Source: Bradyrhizobium canariense (GTDB lineage: Bacteria > Pseudomonadota > Alphaproteobacteria > Rhizobiales > Xanthobacteraceae). Taken from it: 64,000 nt of DNA. Below the pieces are notes generated by a model. It searched no databases. It was not told the origin of the DNA and worked only from the letters and a program-made list of their open reading frames with translations. A program made the position numbers and the translations under genes. Shown piece after piece: positions 44,294 to 53,696 of this stretch. The stretch covers positions 372,001 through 436,000 of the forward strand of contig NZ_JAFCKJ010000002.1 in the NCBI RefSeq assembly GCF_018130465.1, written 5' to 3'. Each line of letters begins with the position of its first letter. Positions within the stretch are counted from its first letter, which is position 1.

Positions 44294-45682
44294 TCAGGCT
44301 CCACTGGCGATGGACGATAAAGCGGGCTCGTGCGCCATGGCGAGCTCACCGAGGAAACTGTAGCGTTCGAGACTGTCGATCCGGACCGGCAGGATTTGTC
44401 CGATGATGTCGGGCGAGGCCATCACATGCGCGGGCTGGAGGAATGCGGTGCGGCCGACGATCTGGCCGTCCTTGCGGGCAGGACGCTCGAACAGCACATC
44501 GACCGTTGAGCCAATCGCAGCCTTGTTGAAGGCCGATTGCTGGCTGTCGATCAATTCCTGGAGCCGCTCCAATCGCTGGTCCATCTCGACGGGGGACACC
44601 GTCTCCTGCATGTCCGCGGCCGGCGTTCCCGGCCGGGCGGAGTATTTGAACGAATACGCCGCAGCGTAGCCGATTTGCGTGACAAGCGCGAGGGTGGCGA
44701 GAAAATCTTGCTCGCTCTCGCCGGGGAAGCCGACGATAAAATCTGATGAAAAAGCAATGTCTTGGCGTGCGGACCGGAAACGGTCGACGACACGCCGATA
44801 ATCATCGGCGGTATGTTTCCGGTTCATGGCGGCCAGAATCCGGTCCGAGCCCGACTGCACCGGCAGGTGCACGAACGGCATCAGCTCGCCGAGATCGCGG
44901 TGGGCTGCAATCAAACTGTCATCGACATCGCGGGGATGGCTGGTCGAATAGCGCAGCCGCGCGATGCCCGGGAGCGCCGCGAGGTGCTCCAGCAGTCTGC
45001 CGAGCGGCCAGCTTTTTCCGTCCGGCCCCTCGCCGTGATAGGCGTTGACGTTCTGTCCGATCAGCGTGAGCTCGCGCACACCGTTCTCAGTGAGCCGCTT
45101 CACATCGTCGACGATCCTTGCCACCGGCCGCGAGACTTCCGAACCACGCGTGTAAGGCACGACGCAGAAGGTGCAGAACTTGTCGCAGCCTTCCTGCACC
45201 GTGACGAAAGCGGAAATGCCGCGGGCGCGGATTGCGCCGGGCTTGGGCTGGGCCAGGAAGCCGAACTTGTCCTGAGCAGGAAATTCGGTCTCGATGGCGC
45301 GGCCTTCATTGCCCGCGCGCTTCAACAGCTGCGGCAAATGATGATAGCTCTGCGGGCCGACCACGACATCGACCGCGGGTGCACGGCGCACGATCTCCTC
45401 GCCCTCGGCCTGTGCCACGCAGCCCGCGACCGCGATCTGCATGATGCGCCCGTCGCGCGCGGCTGCGTCCTTGGCGAGGCGCAGGCGGCCGAGCTCCGAA
45501 TAGACCTTTTCCGAGGCCTTCTCGCGGATATGGCAGGTATTGAGGATGACGAGGTCGGCGTCATCAGCGCTGGCCGTCTCCACGAATCCTTCCGGGGCCA
45601 GCGTGTCCACCATGCGCTGGGCATCGTAGACGTTCATCTGGCAGCCATATGATTTGATGTGCAGCTTGCGCGGCGGCGTCAT
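44294..45682 (-). CDS. miaB: tRNA i6A37 methylthiotransferase MiaB
   Basis: MiaB adds the methylthio group to i6A37 in tRNA using two Fe-S clusters and SAM. The 462 residues carry the N-terminal cluster Cys ([31 protein letters not shown]), the radical-SAM [15 protein letters not shown] motif and a C-terminal TRAM domain ([20 protein letters not shown]). It precedes phoH in the miaB-phoH-ybeY-corC-lnt cluster. Confidence 0.98.
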   Translation of the reverse strand: MTPPRKLHIKSYGCQMNVYDAQRMVDTLAPEGFVETASADDADLVILNTCHIREKASEKVYSELGRLRLAKDAAARDGRIMQIAVAGCVAQAEGEEIVRRAPAVDVVVGPQSYHHLPQLLKRAGNEGRAIETEFPAQDKFGFLAQPKPGAIRARGISAFVTVQEGCDKFCTFCVVPYTRGSEVSRPVARIVDDVKRLTENGVRELTLIGQNVNAYHGEGPDGKSWPLGRLLEHLAALPGIARLRYSTSHPRDVDDSLIAAHRDLGELMPFVHLPVQSGSDRILAAMNRKHTADDYRRVVDRFRSARQDIAFSSDFIVGFPGESEQDFLATLALVTQIGYAAAYSFKYSARPGTPAADMQETVSPVEMDQRLERLQELIDSQQSAFNKAAIGSTVDVLFERPARKDGQIVGRTAFLQPAHVMASPDIIGQILPVRIDSLERYSFLGELAMAHEPALSSIASGA

Positions 45683-45763
45683 GGAACCCGGAATTGAGGT
45701 GGAGGACCGCCCTCAGATATAGGCTGGGGAGGCGGAAATCCAGCGATTGGGGGTCTTTTCGGT

Positions 45764-45859
45764 CGTCATTCCGGGGCGCGACGCAGTCGCGAACCCGGAA
45801 TCCAGAGGTTTTGGCACGAGATTCAGGGTTCGATGCTGGCGCATCGCCCCGGAATGACG
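45764..45859. repeat. Palindromic intergenic repeat (family C)
   Basis: The arms CGTCATTCCGGGGCG (45764-45778) and CGCCCCGGAATGACG (45845-45859) pair perfectly, with inner AACCCGGAAT against ATTCAGGGTT. It sits between miaB and the HAD gene. Confidence 0.85.
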
Positions 45860-45873
45860 CCGAGGGGCGGGAA

Positions 45874-46554
45874 TCAGCCCGCCAGGCCGTCCGCCGCGAC
45901 CTGCCGGACCAGTTCCGACAATTGCCGCATATCGTCGAACGTCAATCCGGCCCCGGCGGCCCGCAGTCTTTCAGCGTGGCCTGGTGGGCAATGGCTGCCA
46001 CCGTGAAAGCCCAGCACGGTCATGCCGGCGGCATGCGCGCCGGTCACCCCGGGGACGCTGTCCTCGATCACGAGGCACCGCTCCGGCGCGACTTTCATCT
46101 GTGCGGCGGCGAACAGAAAAAGATCGGGCGCGGGCTTGCCGCGTGCGACCTGGCTCGCGGAAAAGATGTTCGGAGCGAGCAGGTCGTAGAGACCAGCACA
46201 CGTCAGGCCATGATGGATCTTCTCCGGCGTGCCGCTCGAGGCAACGCATTTGGGCAAATCGATTGCGCCAATCGCTGCGGCCACATGGGTGATCGGCTGC
46301 AAATCGCTGGCATAAAATTGCAGCGTCGCCGCATTCACTTGGCTCTCAAGATCGTCGGGAAGACTGCGGCCGATCTCCTGTTCGACCATTCGCCGCGCGT
46401 CTTTCTCGGATACGCCGAGGAAGCGGACCAGCACCTGCTCCGATGTGATCGGATAGCCGTGCCTGGACAGCACGTCCGCATGCGCGCGACAGGAGATCAC
46501 CTCGCTGTCCACGAGCACGCCGTCGCAATCGAAGATGATGAGATCGATGGGCAC
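45874..46554 (-). CDS. HAD-family hydrolase (phosphoglycolate phosphatase/PGM-like)
   Basis: This 226-residue haloacid-dehalogenase-fold phosphatase has motif I IIFDCDGVLVDSE (nucleophile Asp9), motif II CVASSGTPEKI, motif III Lys in GKPAPDLFL and motif IV EDSVPGVTGAHAAGM. The alpha-helical cap after motif I is a C1 type. Subfamily and substrate are not clear; GPH/beta-phosphoglucomutase-like proteins look most similar. It begins 1 base past the end of fur and may be its downstream partner. Confidence 0.9.
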   Translation of the reverse strand: MPIDLIIFDCDGVLVDSEVISCRAHADVLSRHGYPITSEQVLVRFLGVSEKDARRMVEQEIGRSLPDDLESQVNAATLQFYASDLQPITHVAAAIGAIDLPKCVASSGTPEKIHHGLTCAGLYDLLAPNIFSASQVARGKPAPDLFLFAAAQMKVAPERCLVIEDSVPGVTGAHAAGMTVLGFHGGSHCPPGHAERLRAAGAGLTFDDMRQLSELVRQVAADGLAG

Positions 46555-47046
46555 TTAGCTTGTGGGTTTGTCGTCGTCGAGCGGGACGCAATAGAGTTCG
46601 AGCCGATGATCGACCAGCTTGTAACCGAGCTTGCGGGCGATCTCCGCCTGGAGCTTCTCGATCTCCTCGGAGGTGAACTCGATCACCTTGCCGTCGCGCA
46701 GGTTGATGAGGTGGTCGTGATGGCTGTCGCGCATCTGCTCGTAGCGCGCGCGGCCCTCTCGGAAATCATGGCGCTCGATGATGCCGGCATCCTCGAACAG
46801 TTTGACGGTACGATACACGGTCGAGATCGAGATCTTGTCGTCGACGGCGACACAGCGGCGGTATAGTTCCTCGACATCGGGATGATCGACGGCCTCCGCG
46901 AGCACGCGGGCGATGACACGGCGCTGCTCGGTCATGCGCATGCCGGTGGCGGCACAGCGCGCCTCGATGCCGGACGCCTTGGATGCGGGGGAAGGTTTAA
47001 GTCCAGTCATGTGATGTCTGCCTGAGGGGGCGCTTTCTGCCATCAA
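46555..47046 (-). CDS. fur: Ferric uptake regulator Fur
   Basis: Fur represses iron-uptake genes with Fe(II). The 163 residues contain the winged helix (MTEQRRVIARVLAEAVDHPDVEEL, ISISTVYRTVKLFEDAGI), the His-rich metal regions RDSHHDHLINLRDGKVIEF, and the C-terminal dimer domain. It has few Cys, so the CxxC structural zinc of other Furs is absent. Start is MMAESAP; a later Met (MTGLKPSP) is possible. rimI ends 2 bases before its start. Confidence 0.94.
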   Translation of the reverse strand: MMAESAPSGRHHMTGLKPSPASKASGIEARCAATGMRMTEQRRVIARVLAEAVDHPDVEELYRRCVAVDDKISISTVYRTVKLFEDAGIIERHDFREGRARYEQMRDSHHDHLINLRDGKVIEFTSEEIEKLQAEIARKLGYKLVDHRLELYCVPLDDDKPTS

Positions 47047-47048
47047 TG

Positions 47049-47534
47049 TTACGACAAGTCACGTCGCATCAGAAGTGCGTTCAATTGTTCCCCGTTCGGC
47101 TGTTTATAGTAGCGTTCGCGGCGTCCGACCACCATGAATCCGGTTCGGTCGTAGAGTCGCCGCGCCGGCTGGTTATTTTCCTCGACCTCGAGAAATATTG
47201 TGCGCACGCCGCGTCCTGCCAGGTGGCCGAGATGGGTCATCAGCAGCGTGCGAGAGAGGCCGCGGCCGCGATGGGCCTGGTCGACCGCGATCGAGAGGAT
47301 CTCCGCTTCGTCCGCGCCGATCCGCGACACCGCGAAGCCGACGGTCTTGCGGCCGAGGCGCAACCGGTGCACCAGCGTGTTGCGCTCACTGAGCATGCTC
47401 TCGAACTCGCCTTCGCCCCAGCCGCGCGCGAAGGAGGCGCCGTGAAGCTGCGCGAGCCGTGCGACGTCGCGCGCGACGGCCGGCTCGACGACGGCCGTAC
47501 CGCCGCGCCACCATTCCGACAACCATCTCATCAT
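47049..47534 (-). CDS. rimI: GNAT acetyltransferase RimI-like
   Basis: RimI acetylates the N-terminal Ala of ribosomal protein S18. The 161 residues have the GNAT motif AEILSIAVDQAHRGRGLSR, LMTHLGHLAGRGVRTIFLEV and the C-terminal NNQPARRLYDRTGFMVVGRR. ATG 47534 overlaps the tsaB stop by 4 bases; longer in-frame readings into the tsaB coding strand are rejected. The tsaB-rimI pair is standard. Confidence 0.93.
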   Translation of the reverse strand: MMRWLSEWWRGGTAVVEPAVARDVARLAQLHGASFARGWGEGEFESMLSERNTLVHRLRLGRKTVGFAVSRIGADEAEILSIAVDQAHRGRGLSRTLLMTHLGHLAGRGVRTIFLEVEENNQPARRLYDRTGFMVVGRRERYYKQPNGEQLNALLMRRDLS

Positions 47535-48226
47535 GAGCTTGCGGCTTGCGCTGCAAGCGGCAGTTGTGCGGCCGGCTTGGCGTCGGGCGCCTTTAGATAG
47601 AACGGCCGCGCCGGATTTGTCGCGGGATCGGCGGCGGCGCCAAGCCATGCGACCCAGCCGATGTCGGGCGCGGGCTGCGCGTCGACCGCGACCGGCTGCG
47701 GCATATCTTTCGGCCAGCGCTCGGCGAGGATCTTCGCGGCATTGCCGACCAGATGCGGCGCGCCGAATTGCGAGGCCGCGATCACCTCGTCGACGGAAGC
47801 GACACCCGGCCGTACCAGCTGGCTGCCGTCGCCGGCCACGATCTGGAAGTAGACGTGATCGTGCCGCGCATCGATGGCCGAGATCACCGGGGCCGCACCG
47901 CTCTGGCCAACGACGGTGGCGGCATAGGCCGACAAGGTGGTCAGGCCGACGGCGGGGCGCTTCGCGGCAAGCGCAAGGCCGCGGGCCGCCGAAATGCCGA
48001 CGCGCAGGCCGGTGAAACTTCCGGGGCCCATGGTGACCGCGATGCGATCGAGCGAGGTGAAGGCGAGATTGGCTGATAGCATCACGCGCGCGATCATCGG
48101 CATCAGCGCTTCGGCGTGGCCGCGCTTCATCAGAAGCTGCTCCTGCGCGAGGAGCTGGCCGGCGTCGGTGTCGAGCACGGCGACCGCGCACGCTTCCAGC
48201 GCGGTATCGATGGCAAGGATCAGCAT
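47531..48226 (-). CDS. tsaB: tRNA t6A synthesis protein TsaB
   Basis: TsaB is the pseudo-ASKHA partner of TsaD in the t6A37 tRNA modification complex. The 231 residues start MLILAIDTALEACAVAVLD and include MGPGSFTGLRVGISAARGLALA and AIDARHDHVYFQ. It overlaps rimI and is followed downstream by fur; the nfuA gene lies upstream. Confidence 0.97.
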   Translation of the reverse strand: MLILAIDTALEACAVAVLDTDAGQLLAQEQLLMKRGHAEALMPMIARVMLSANLAFTSLDRIAVTMGPGSFTGLRVGISAARGLALAAKRPAVGLTTLSAYAATVVGQSGAAPVISAIDARHDHVYFQIVAGDGSQLVRPGVASVDEVIAASQFGAPHLVGNAAKILAERWPKDMPQPVAVDAQPAPDIGWVAWLGAAADPATNPARPFYLKAPDAKPAAQLPLAAQAASS

Positions 48227-48267
48227 GGAACGATCGTAGCACCATCCGTCATGGAATGCTCGCCATC

Positions 48268-48290
48268 ATGGCCGGGCTTGTCCCGGCCAT
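48268..48290. repeat. Short hairpin (GCCGGGA family)
   Basis: The perfect arms ATGGCCGGG / CCCGGCCAT with a CTTGT loop form half of the element at 17486-17570. It lies between nfuA and tsaB and could form a transcription stop. Confidence 0.75.
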
Positions 48291-48311
48291 CCACGCCTTT
48301 GCGGCCCCAGC

Positions 48312-48881
48312 CTACATCGGCCGGACTTCGACCACGTCCGGCACGAAGTGCTTGAGCAGGTTCTGGATGCCGTGCTGGAGCGTCGCGGTCGATGACGGGC
48401 AGCCGGCACAGGAGCCCTTCATGTTGAGATAGACGATACCGTCCTTGAAGCCGCGGAAAGTGATGTCGCCGCCGTCATTGGCGACCGCGGGCCGCACGCG
48501 GGTCTCGATCAGATCCTTGATCATGTCGACCGTCTCGGCATCGGCCTCGTCGAAGAATTCGTCCTCGTCGTCGAGATCGACATCGCTCGCGGCCGCACCG
48601 TCGGCGAGCAGCGGCGCGCCGGACATGTAGTGCTCCATGATGGCGCCGAGGATCGCGGGCTTGAGCTGTTGCCATTCACCGTCCGCCTTGGTCACGGTGA
48701 TGAAATCCGATCCGTAGAACACGCCGGTGACGCCGGGCACCTCGAACAGCTTTTCGGCGAGCGGTGAGCGAGCGGCCGATTCGCGGTTCACAAATTCCAT
48801 CGGACCGCCGTCGACCACGACGCGGCCGGGAATGAACTTCAGCGTGGCGGGATTGGGGGTGGCTTCGGTTTGAATGAACAT
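48312..48881 (-). CDS. nfuA: Fe-S scaffold/carrier NfuA
   Basis: NfuA carries Fe-S clusters to target enzymes. From ATG 48881 (after TGGAGAAAACC) it has 189 codons: an N-terminal Nfu domain (MFIQTEATPNPATLKFIPG, the form used in alphaproteobacterial Nfu) and a C-terminal NifU-like domain with the cluster-binding CxxC (GSCAGCPSSTATLQHGI). An upstream ATG at 48908 lacks this ribosome site. It lies upstream of tsaB with a hairpin between. Confidence 0.95.
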   Translation of the reverse strand: MFIQTEATPNPATLKFIPGRVVVDGGPMEFVNRESAARSPLAEKLFEVPGVTGVFYGSDFITVTKADGEWQQLKPAILGAIMEHYMSGAPLLADGAAASDVDLDDEDEFFDEADAETVDMIKDLIETRVRPAVANDGGDITFRGFKDGIVYLNMKGSCAGCPSSTATLQHGIQNLLKHFVPDVVEVRPM

Positions 48882-49054
48882 GGTTTTCTCCAGACGTCGC
48901 CGGTTCAAGGCCGGCGCGTGCGCTATCCACTAGCAGATGGCGACGGCGAACGCACGGTCAAGAGGTGAGCTGGCCGTTCACCTGTTATATCAGCGGGTTA
49001 GGGTGCCCGCTTCTCCCTCCCCCCGGCCAACGGGGCGAGGTACAGGGCAGCAGC

Positions 49055-49549
49055 CTATGACAGCGAATCCACGCTTTGGTCGCTCAGCGCGCCGGAAATG
49101 ACCGTCACCGGCACCGGGAACGTGCCCAGCGCGTGCGCGAGCAGCGAGACCAATGGCCCCGGTCCCTCCGCGCCCGGGTTCGCGGCGAGCACCAGCATGG
49201 CGATGTCGGGGTCCTCGTCGATCACCGCCAGCAGCTGTTCCATTGCAGCGCCCTCGCGGATCACCCGTTCCGGCGTGATCGCGGCGATGCCGTTGGCGCG
49301 GCCGGCGGCGCGGTCGAGCGCGGCCTCTGCCGCCTCCTGCGCTTCGGCGCGCATGATGTCGGCGACGCCCAGCCATTCCTGGCTCTGCTGTTCGGGCTCG
49401 ATGATGCGGAGCATCACCACGCCGCCGCCGGCACGGATCGCCCAGCGGCTGGCGTAATAGACCGCGCGATCCCATTCGGCGGTGTCGTCGACGATGACGA
49501 GGCATTTGGGCTTGTGACCCGGCTCGAAGCAAAGTCGCTTGCTGGTCAT
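49055..49549 (-). CDS. Universal stress protein family (UspA-like)
   Basis: This 164-residue protein is a UspA-type alpha/beta protein: CLVIVDDTAEWDRAVYYASR, VMLRIIEPEQQ and the late LVLAANPGAEGPGPLVSLL loop. The canonical ATP-binding Gx2Gx9G motif is only loosely kept, so nucleotide binding is uncertain. Start at Met 49549 (MTSKRLCFEP) is preferred over one 39 bases upstream. It lies between nfuA and trpS, its usual place in alphaproteobacteria. Confidence 0.87.
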   Translation of the reverse strand: MTSKRLCFEPGHKPKCLVIVDDTAEWDRAVYYASRWAIRAGGGVVMLRIIEPEQQSQEWLGVADIMRAEAQEAAEAALDRAAGRANGIAAITPERVIREGAAMEQLLAVIDEDPDIAMLVLAANPGAEGPGPLVSLLAHALGTFPVPVTVISGALSDQSVDSLS

Positions 49550-49656
49550 GCATGTCCCGGAATGTGCACGGCTGACATGCTGCCACACTCCGTCCCGCTT
49601 GGGGAGAGGAGAAGCGGCCGGCGCAGTGGCGTCGGCCGCGTTCCGCGAACTTATTG

Positions 49657-50709
49657 TCAGCGCCGGCGGATGAAGCCGACGATGTCCTTCGAGAGCTTCA
49701 TGGTCTCGTCGGCGATCGCGCGCGCCCGGTCGGCGCCGTCGTTCAGGATCGCGTCGATATGGCCGGGGTCGGCGACGAGGCGCTTCATCTCGCCGGCGAT
49801 CGGCGCGAGTTTGGTGACGCAGAGGTCCACCAGCGCGTTCTTGAAGCTGGAGAACTGGCCGCCGCCGAAATCCCTGAGCACGTCGGCCTTGGAGCGGCCG
49901 GAGAGCGCGGCGAAGATGCCGACGAGATTGTCGGCCTCGGGGCGCGCCTCCAGACCCTTCTCCTCGGTCGGCAGCGGCTCCGGATCGGTCTTCGCCTTGC
50001 GCACCTTCTGCGCGATGGTGTCGGCGTCGTCGGTCAGATTGATGCGCGAATTGTCGGACGCGTCCGACTTCGACATCTTCTTGGTGCCGTCGCGCAAGCT
50101 CATCACGCGCGTCGCCGGGCCCGTGATCAAGGGTTCCGGCAACGGGAAGAACAGGCCGTCATTGGCGCCCTGGCTGCGGATCGAGTCGGCGAAGTCGTTG
50201 TTGAACTTCTGCGCGATATCGCGCGAGAGCTCGAGATGCTGTTTCTGGTCCTCGCCGACCGGCACGTGGGTGGCGCGGTAGAGCAGAATGTCGGCCGCCA
50301 TCAGCACGGGATAGTCGAACAGCCCGACGGACGCATTCTCGCGGTCCTTGCCGGCCTTCTCCTTGAACTGGGTCATGCGGCCCAGCCAGCCCATGCGCGC
50401 GACGCAGTTGAATATCCAGGCGAGCTCGGCGTGGCCCGAGACCTGGCTCTGGTTGAACACGATGTGCTTGTTCGGATCGATGCCGCTGGCGATGAACGCC
50501 GCGGTCACCTCGCGGGTGTTGCGCGCGAGCTCGACCGGTCCACCCCAGACGTCCACGCCCTGCGTAATCGCGTGCATGTCGACGACGCAATAGATGCAGT
50601 TGTGGGTTTCCTGCATCTTCACGAAGTTGACGATCGCGCCGAGGTAATTGCCGAGATGCAGATTGCCCGTCGGCTGGACGCCCGAAAAGACCCGTTCAAC
50701 GAATGGCAT
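49657..50709 (-). CDS. trpS: Tryptophanyl-tRNA synthetase
   Basis: TrpRS charges tRNA-Trp. From ATG 50709 (preceded by GGAAGG) it has 350 residues with the class I signatures [18 protein letters not shown] (HIGH) and KKMSKSD (KMSKS) and [20 protein letters not shown]. An upstream frame extension to 50760 is unlikely. It is downstream of murJ and upstream of uspA in the usual order. Confidence 0.97.
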   Translation of the reverse strand: MPFVERVFSGVQPTGNLHLGNYLGAIVNFVKMQETHNCIYCVVDMHAITQGVDVWGGPVELARNTREVTAAFIASGIDPNKHIVFNQSQVSGHAELAWIFNCVARMGWLGRMTQFKEKAGKDRENASVGLFDYPVLMAADILLYRATHVPVGEDQKQHLELSRDIAQKFNNDFADSIRSQGANDGLFFPLPEPLITGPATRVMSLRDGTKKMSKSDASDNSRINLTDDADTIAQKVRKAKTDPEPLPTEEKGLEARPEADNLVGIFAALSGRSKADVLRDFGGGQFSSFKNALVDLCVTKLAPIAGEMKRLVADPGHIDAILNDGADRARAIADETMKLSKDIVGFIRRR

Positions 50710-50794
50710 GGTTAGCCTTCCTGGCCAGCTTTCATGGAGGTAATTGGCCGTCGTTTCCAACAGCGGCGGAGCGTCGTCAAGTGCAATTCGCGAG

Positions 50795-50855
50795 CTACGC
50801 GCCAGGAGCCTGCGCGTCAGGAGCCTGCGCGTCAGGAGCCTTGCGCGTCAGGGGC
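50795..50855. repeat. Four 15-bp tandem repeats at murJ 3' end with one extra base
   Basis: On the minus strand the unit is GCTCCTGACGCGCAG (Ala-Pro-Asp-Ala-Gln). Copies lie at 50841-50855, 50825-50839, 50810-50824 and, degenerate, 50795-50809. One additional base (50840) between the first and second copy shifts the murJ frame and creates its stop at 50832-50834. Without it the frame would run through all units to a TAG at 50795-50797. Confidence 0.8.
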
Positions 50856-52418
50856 CTTGGGGGCAGGAGTCTCGGGGGCAGGCTTCCTCAGGGCGTTGAC
50901 CGCCTCACGCCAGGACGCGACGCCGAGGACTTGCAGGAGCAGGCCATAGACGGTGATCCCCGCCGCGATCTGCAGGCCCAGCGCCATGAAGCGGATCAGG
51001 TCATGGGCAGACCAACGGGCCTCGGCAGACAAAAGGCTCGTCGTCAGCCAGAGCAGGGCGCCCATGGCGGTTGCGGCGAGCACGATCCGCGGCAGCCGGT
51101 TGCGGGCCGCAGCGTCGACCGAGAAGCCGAATTCACGCGTGCCTTTCCGGAGCAGCGAAATCGCACTGCTCCAGGCGCCGGCGGCAATGCTGGCGGCGAT
51201 CCCGCTCGCGCCGAAGAAGTGACCGAGCAGGACCGCGAGCGCGACCGCGACCACGAACCCTTTGGCCGTCGCCAGCAGCGGCGTCATCGTGTCGTTGCGG
51301 GCAAAATAGGCCGGGGACAGCGCCTTGATCAGCACATGAGCCGGCAGGCCCAGCGCCAGCCACATCAGTGCGCGCGCCGTGGCCGCGCTGTCCTCCGCGC
51401 CAAAGGCGCCATGTTCGAACAGCAGCCGCACGATCGGCTCGGCCAGCACGATCAGGCCGAACGTCGCCGGCAGCGCCAGCCCGGTGGCGAGTTCCAGCGC
51501 GCGCGATTCCGCATGCGCAACTGCATCACGATCGCCGCTACTCACCGCGCGCGTCAGCTCCGGCACCAGCACCGTACCCATGGCGACGCCGACAATGCCA
51601 AGCGGCAGCTCGATCAGGCGGTTGGCGAAATAGAGCCAGGAGACCGCGGCGGGCGTGGCGGAGGCGATGATCGCGCCGGCTACCATCAGCCATTGCGGGC
51701 CGGAGCTCGCGATCATGCCCGGGATCGCCTTGGCGAAGAAGCCGCGCATTTCCTTGTCGAAGCTCACACGCAGCGGTGTCGCCAGACGCGCACTTCGCTG
51801 CGACAGCAGCATCAGGAGTTGCAGCAGGCCGGCGATGCCGACGGTGGCCGCCAGCATCCACGCGGCGAAGGTTGCATCGGCGTGCCACAGCAGAAGTGCT
51901 GCGATCGCGGCGATCAGGGCGATGTTGAGCAACAGCGGTGAGAACGCGGTGAGTGCAAAGCGCCCCTGCGCATTGAGCAGACCCATCAACACCGTGACGG
52001 GTCCCGCGAAGGCGAGATAAGGCAGCATCAGCCGCGCATTCTGGACGGCGAGATCAAGCGATGCGCTGCCGACGAAGCCCGGCGCGATGATCATGATGAT
52101 CAGCGGCATCGACAGCGCAATGACGATCGAGATCGCGATCAGGCTCGCGCTGACCGTACCCAGCACGCGTCCCGCGAACGCCGCCGCAGCCGCCTCGCCA
52201 TCGCGGTCACGAACGCGCAGCCAGGCCGGGATCAGTGCCGCATTCAGGGCCCCCTCGCTGAGCAGGCGCCGCACCACATTGACGAGCTGGAATGCCGCCA
52301 GAAACGCGTCCGCCACCGCGCCCGTGCCCAACAGTGCGGCAATCATCGAATCGCGCGCAAAACCGAGCAGGCGCGAGGCCAATGTTCCCGTCGAGACTGT
52401 CAGGAAGGAGCGGATCAT
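50832..52418 (-). CDS. murJ: Lipid II flippase MurJ
   Basis: MurJ flips lipid II across the inner membrane for peptidoglycan synthesis. From ATG 52418 it has 528 residues, with many hydrophobic helices ([38 protein letters not shown], and others) and the conserved [14 protein letters not shown]. The upstream frame (to 52538) is not needed. The C-terminus ends in a Pro/Ala repeat tail ([14 protein letters not shown]) that overlaps a tandem repeat; the next gene downstream is trpS. Confidence 0.94.
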   Translation of the reverse strand: MIRSFLTVSTGTLASRLLGFARDSMIAALLGTGAVADAFLAAFQLVNVVRRLLSEGALNAALIPAWLRVRDRDGEAAAAAFAGRVLGTVSASLIAISIVIALSMPLIIMIIAPGFVGSASLDLAVQNARLMLPYLAFAGPVTVLMGLLNAQGRFALTAFSPLLLNIALIAAIAALLLWHADATFAAWMLAATVGIAGLLQLLMLLSQRSARLATPLRVSFDKEMRGFFAKAIPGMIASSGPQWLMVAGAIIASATPAAVSWLYFANRLIELPLGIVGVAMGTVLVPELTRAVSSGDRDAVAHAESRALELATGLALPATFGLIVLAEPIVRLLFEHGAFGAEDSAATARALMWLALGLPAHVLIKALSPAYFARNDTMTPLLATAKGFVVAVALAVLLGHFFGASGIAASIAAGAWSSAISLLRKGTREFGFSVDAAARNRLPRIVLAATAMGALLWLTTSLLSAEARWSAHDLIRFMALGLQIAAGITVYGLLLQVLGVASWREAVNALRKPAPETPAPKAPDAQGS

Positions 52419-52543
52419 TGCGCCGACATAATACCGTTGCTTGCCCGCGAAGGGCCGGTCGTGATAGGCCGCGAGCCAGATTTCAGACCGACAGGAAGCG
52501 GATTTCCGCAGGTATCGCAATCCGCCAAACAGGATCAAGGTGA

Positions 52544-53545
52544 ATGGCTGACGTGAAATATGACGTTCTCGGCATCGGCAACGCGCTGTTCGACGTGCTG
52601 GTCAAGACCGATGAAGCCTTTTTGGGCAAGCACGGCATGACCAAGGGCAGCATGTCCCTGATCGACGAGGCGCGGGCCGCCGCCATCTACAAGGACATGG
52701 GCCCGGCGACGGAAGTTTCCGGCGGTTCGGCGGCCAATACCATCGTCGGCATCGGCAGCCTTGGGGCGCGCGCCGCCTATGTGGGCAAGGTCAAGGACGA
52801 CCAGATCGGGAAGCTCTACGTCCACGACATCCGCGCTGCCGGCGTCGCCTTCAACACGCCCGCGGCGAAGGACGGCCCTGCGACCGGCTGCTCCTACATC
52901 CTGGTGACGGGTGACGGCGAGCGCACCATGAACACCTATCTCGGCGCCGCGCAGGACCTGTCGCCCGCGGACATCGACCCGGCGGAGATCGCCGCGGCCG
53001 GCATCGTCTACCTCGAGGGCTATCTCTGGGACCCCAAGAACGCCAAGGACGCCTTCGTCAAGGCGGCCAAGATCGCCCATGATGCCAAGCGCAAGGTGGC
53101 GCTGACGCTGTCGGATTCCTTCTGCGTCGATCGTTATCGCGACGAGTTCCTGGGGCTGATGCGCAACGGCACCGTCGATATCGTGTTCGCCAACGAGTCC
53201 GAGCTGCATTCGCTCTACATGACCTCGGATTTCGACACCGCACTCAAGCAGCTGCGCAACGACGTCAATCTCGGCGTGGTCACCCGCAGCGAAAAGGGCT
53301 GCATGGTGGTCTCGCCGGAAGACGCCGTCGCCGCGCCTGCATTCCCCATTGCCCAGCTGGTCGACACCACCGGCGCCGGCGACCTCTTCGCGGCCGGCTT
53401 CCTGTATGGTCTGGCGCGCAACCTGCCCTACAAGCAGTGTGGCGAGCTCGGCGCGCTCGCCGCCGCCGAAGTGATCCAGCACATCGGCGCGCGTCCGCAG
53501 GTGTCGCTGAAGGAGCTCGCCGGGCAGCGCGGCCTGACAGTGTAA
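52544..53545 (+). CDS. PfkB-family carbohydrate/nucleoside kinase (adenosine kinase-like)
   Basis: This 333-residue ribokinase-fold enzyme has GIGNALFDVLV at the start, EVSGGSAANTIVGIGSLGARAAYVGKVKDD (GG motif, nucleotide-sugar lid) and the anion-hole motif DTTGAGDLFAAGF with the catalytic Asp. The similarity in style is to adenosine kinases of alphaproteobacteria, which phosphorylate adenosine to AMP. Divergent from murJ by about 125 bases. Substrate is inferred. Confidence 0.9.
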   Translation: MADVKYDVLGIGNALFDVLVKTDEAFLGKHGMTKGSMSLIDEARAAAIYKDMGPATEVSGGSAANTIVGIGSLGARAAYVGKVKDDQIGKLYVHDIRAAGVAFNTPAAKDGPATGCSYILVTGDGERTMNTYLGAAQDLSPADIDPAEIAAAGIVYLEGYLWDPKNAKDAFVKAAKIAHDAKRKVALTLSDSFCVDRYRDEFLGLMRNGTVDIVFANESELHSLYMTSDFDTALKQLRNDVNLGVVTRSEKGCMVVSPEDAVAAPAFPIAQLVDTTGAGDLFAAGFLYGLARNLPYKQCGELGALAAAEVIQHIGARPQVSLKELAGQRGLTV

Positions 53546-53586
53546 CGCGGACGCTCTCCCCGTCATTGCGCGCGGCACTCTCCGCT

Positions 53587-53687
53587 GTCGTCACCCGGCT
53601 TGGCCGGGTGACCCAGTATTCCAGAGTCGTTAGTGGGGTACGGAGAAGCCGCGGCGTACCGGATTCCCCGCCTTCGCGGGGAACGAC
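53587..53687. repeat. Palindromic repeat, family B-like
   Basis: This element contains TCACCCGGCTTGGCCGGGTGA at the left and CCCCGCCTTCGCGGGG at the right, each a hairpin, with CCAGTATTCCAGAG and GCGGCGTACCGGATTCC between. The layout matches 20240-20338 and 63679-63784 but is diverged. Between convergent pfkB and the acyl-CoA synthetase gene. Confidence 0.75.
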
Positions 53688-53696
53688 AGATGCGAC

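Noticed and set aside
47049-48245. A single 398-residue frame from inside tsaB through rimI
   Set aside because: The first 235 residues are a wrong-frame reading of tsaB. The real RimI begins at ATG 47534 and overlaps the tsaB stop.
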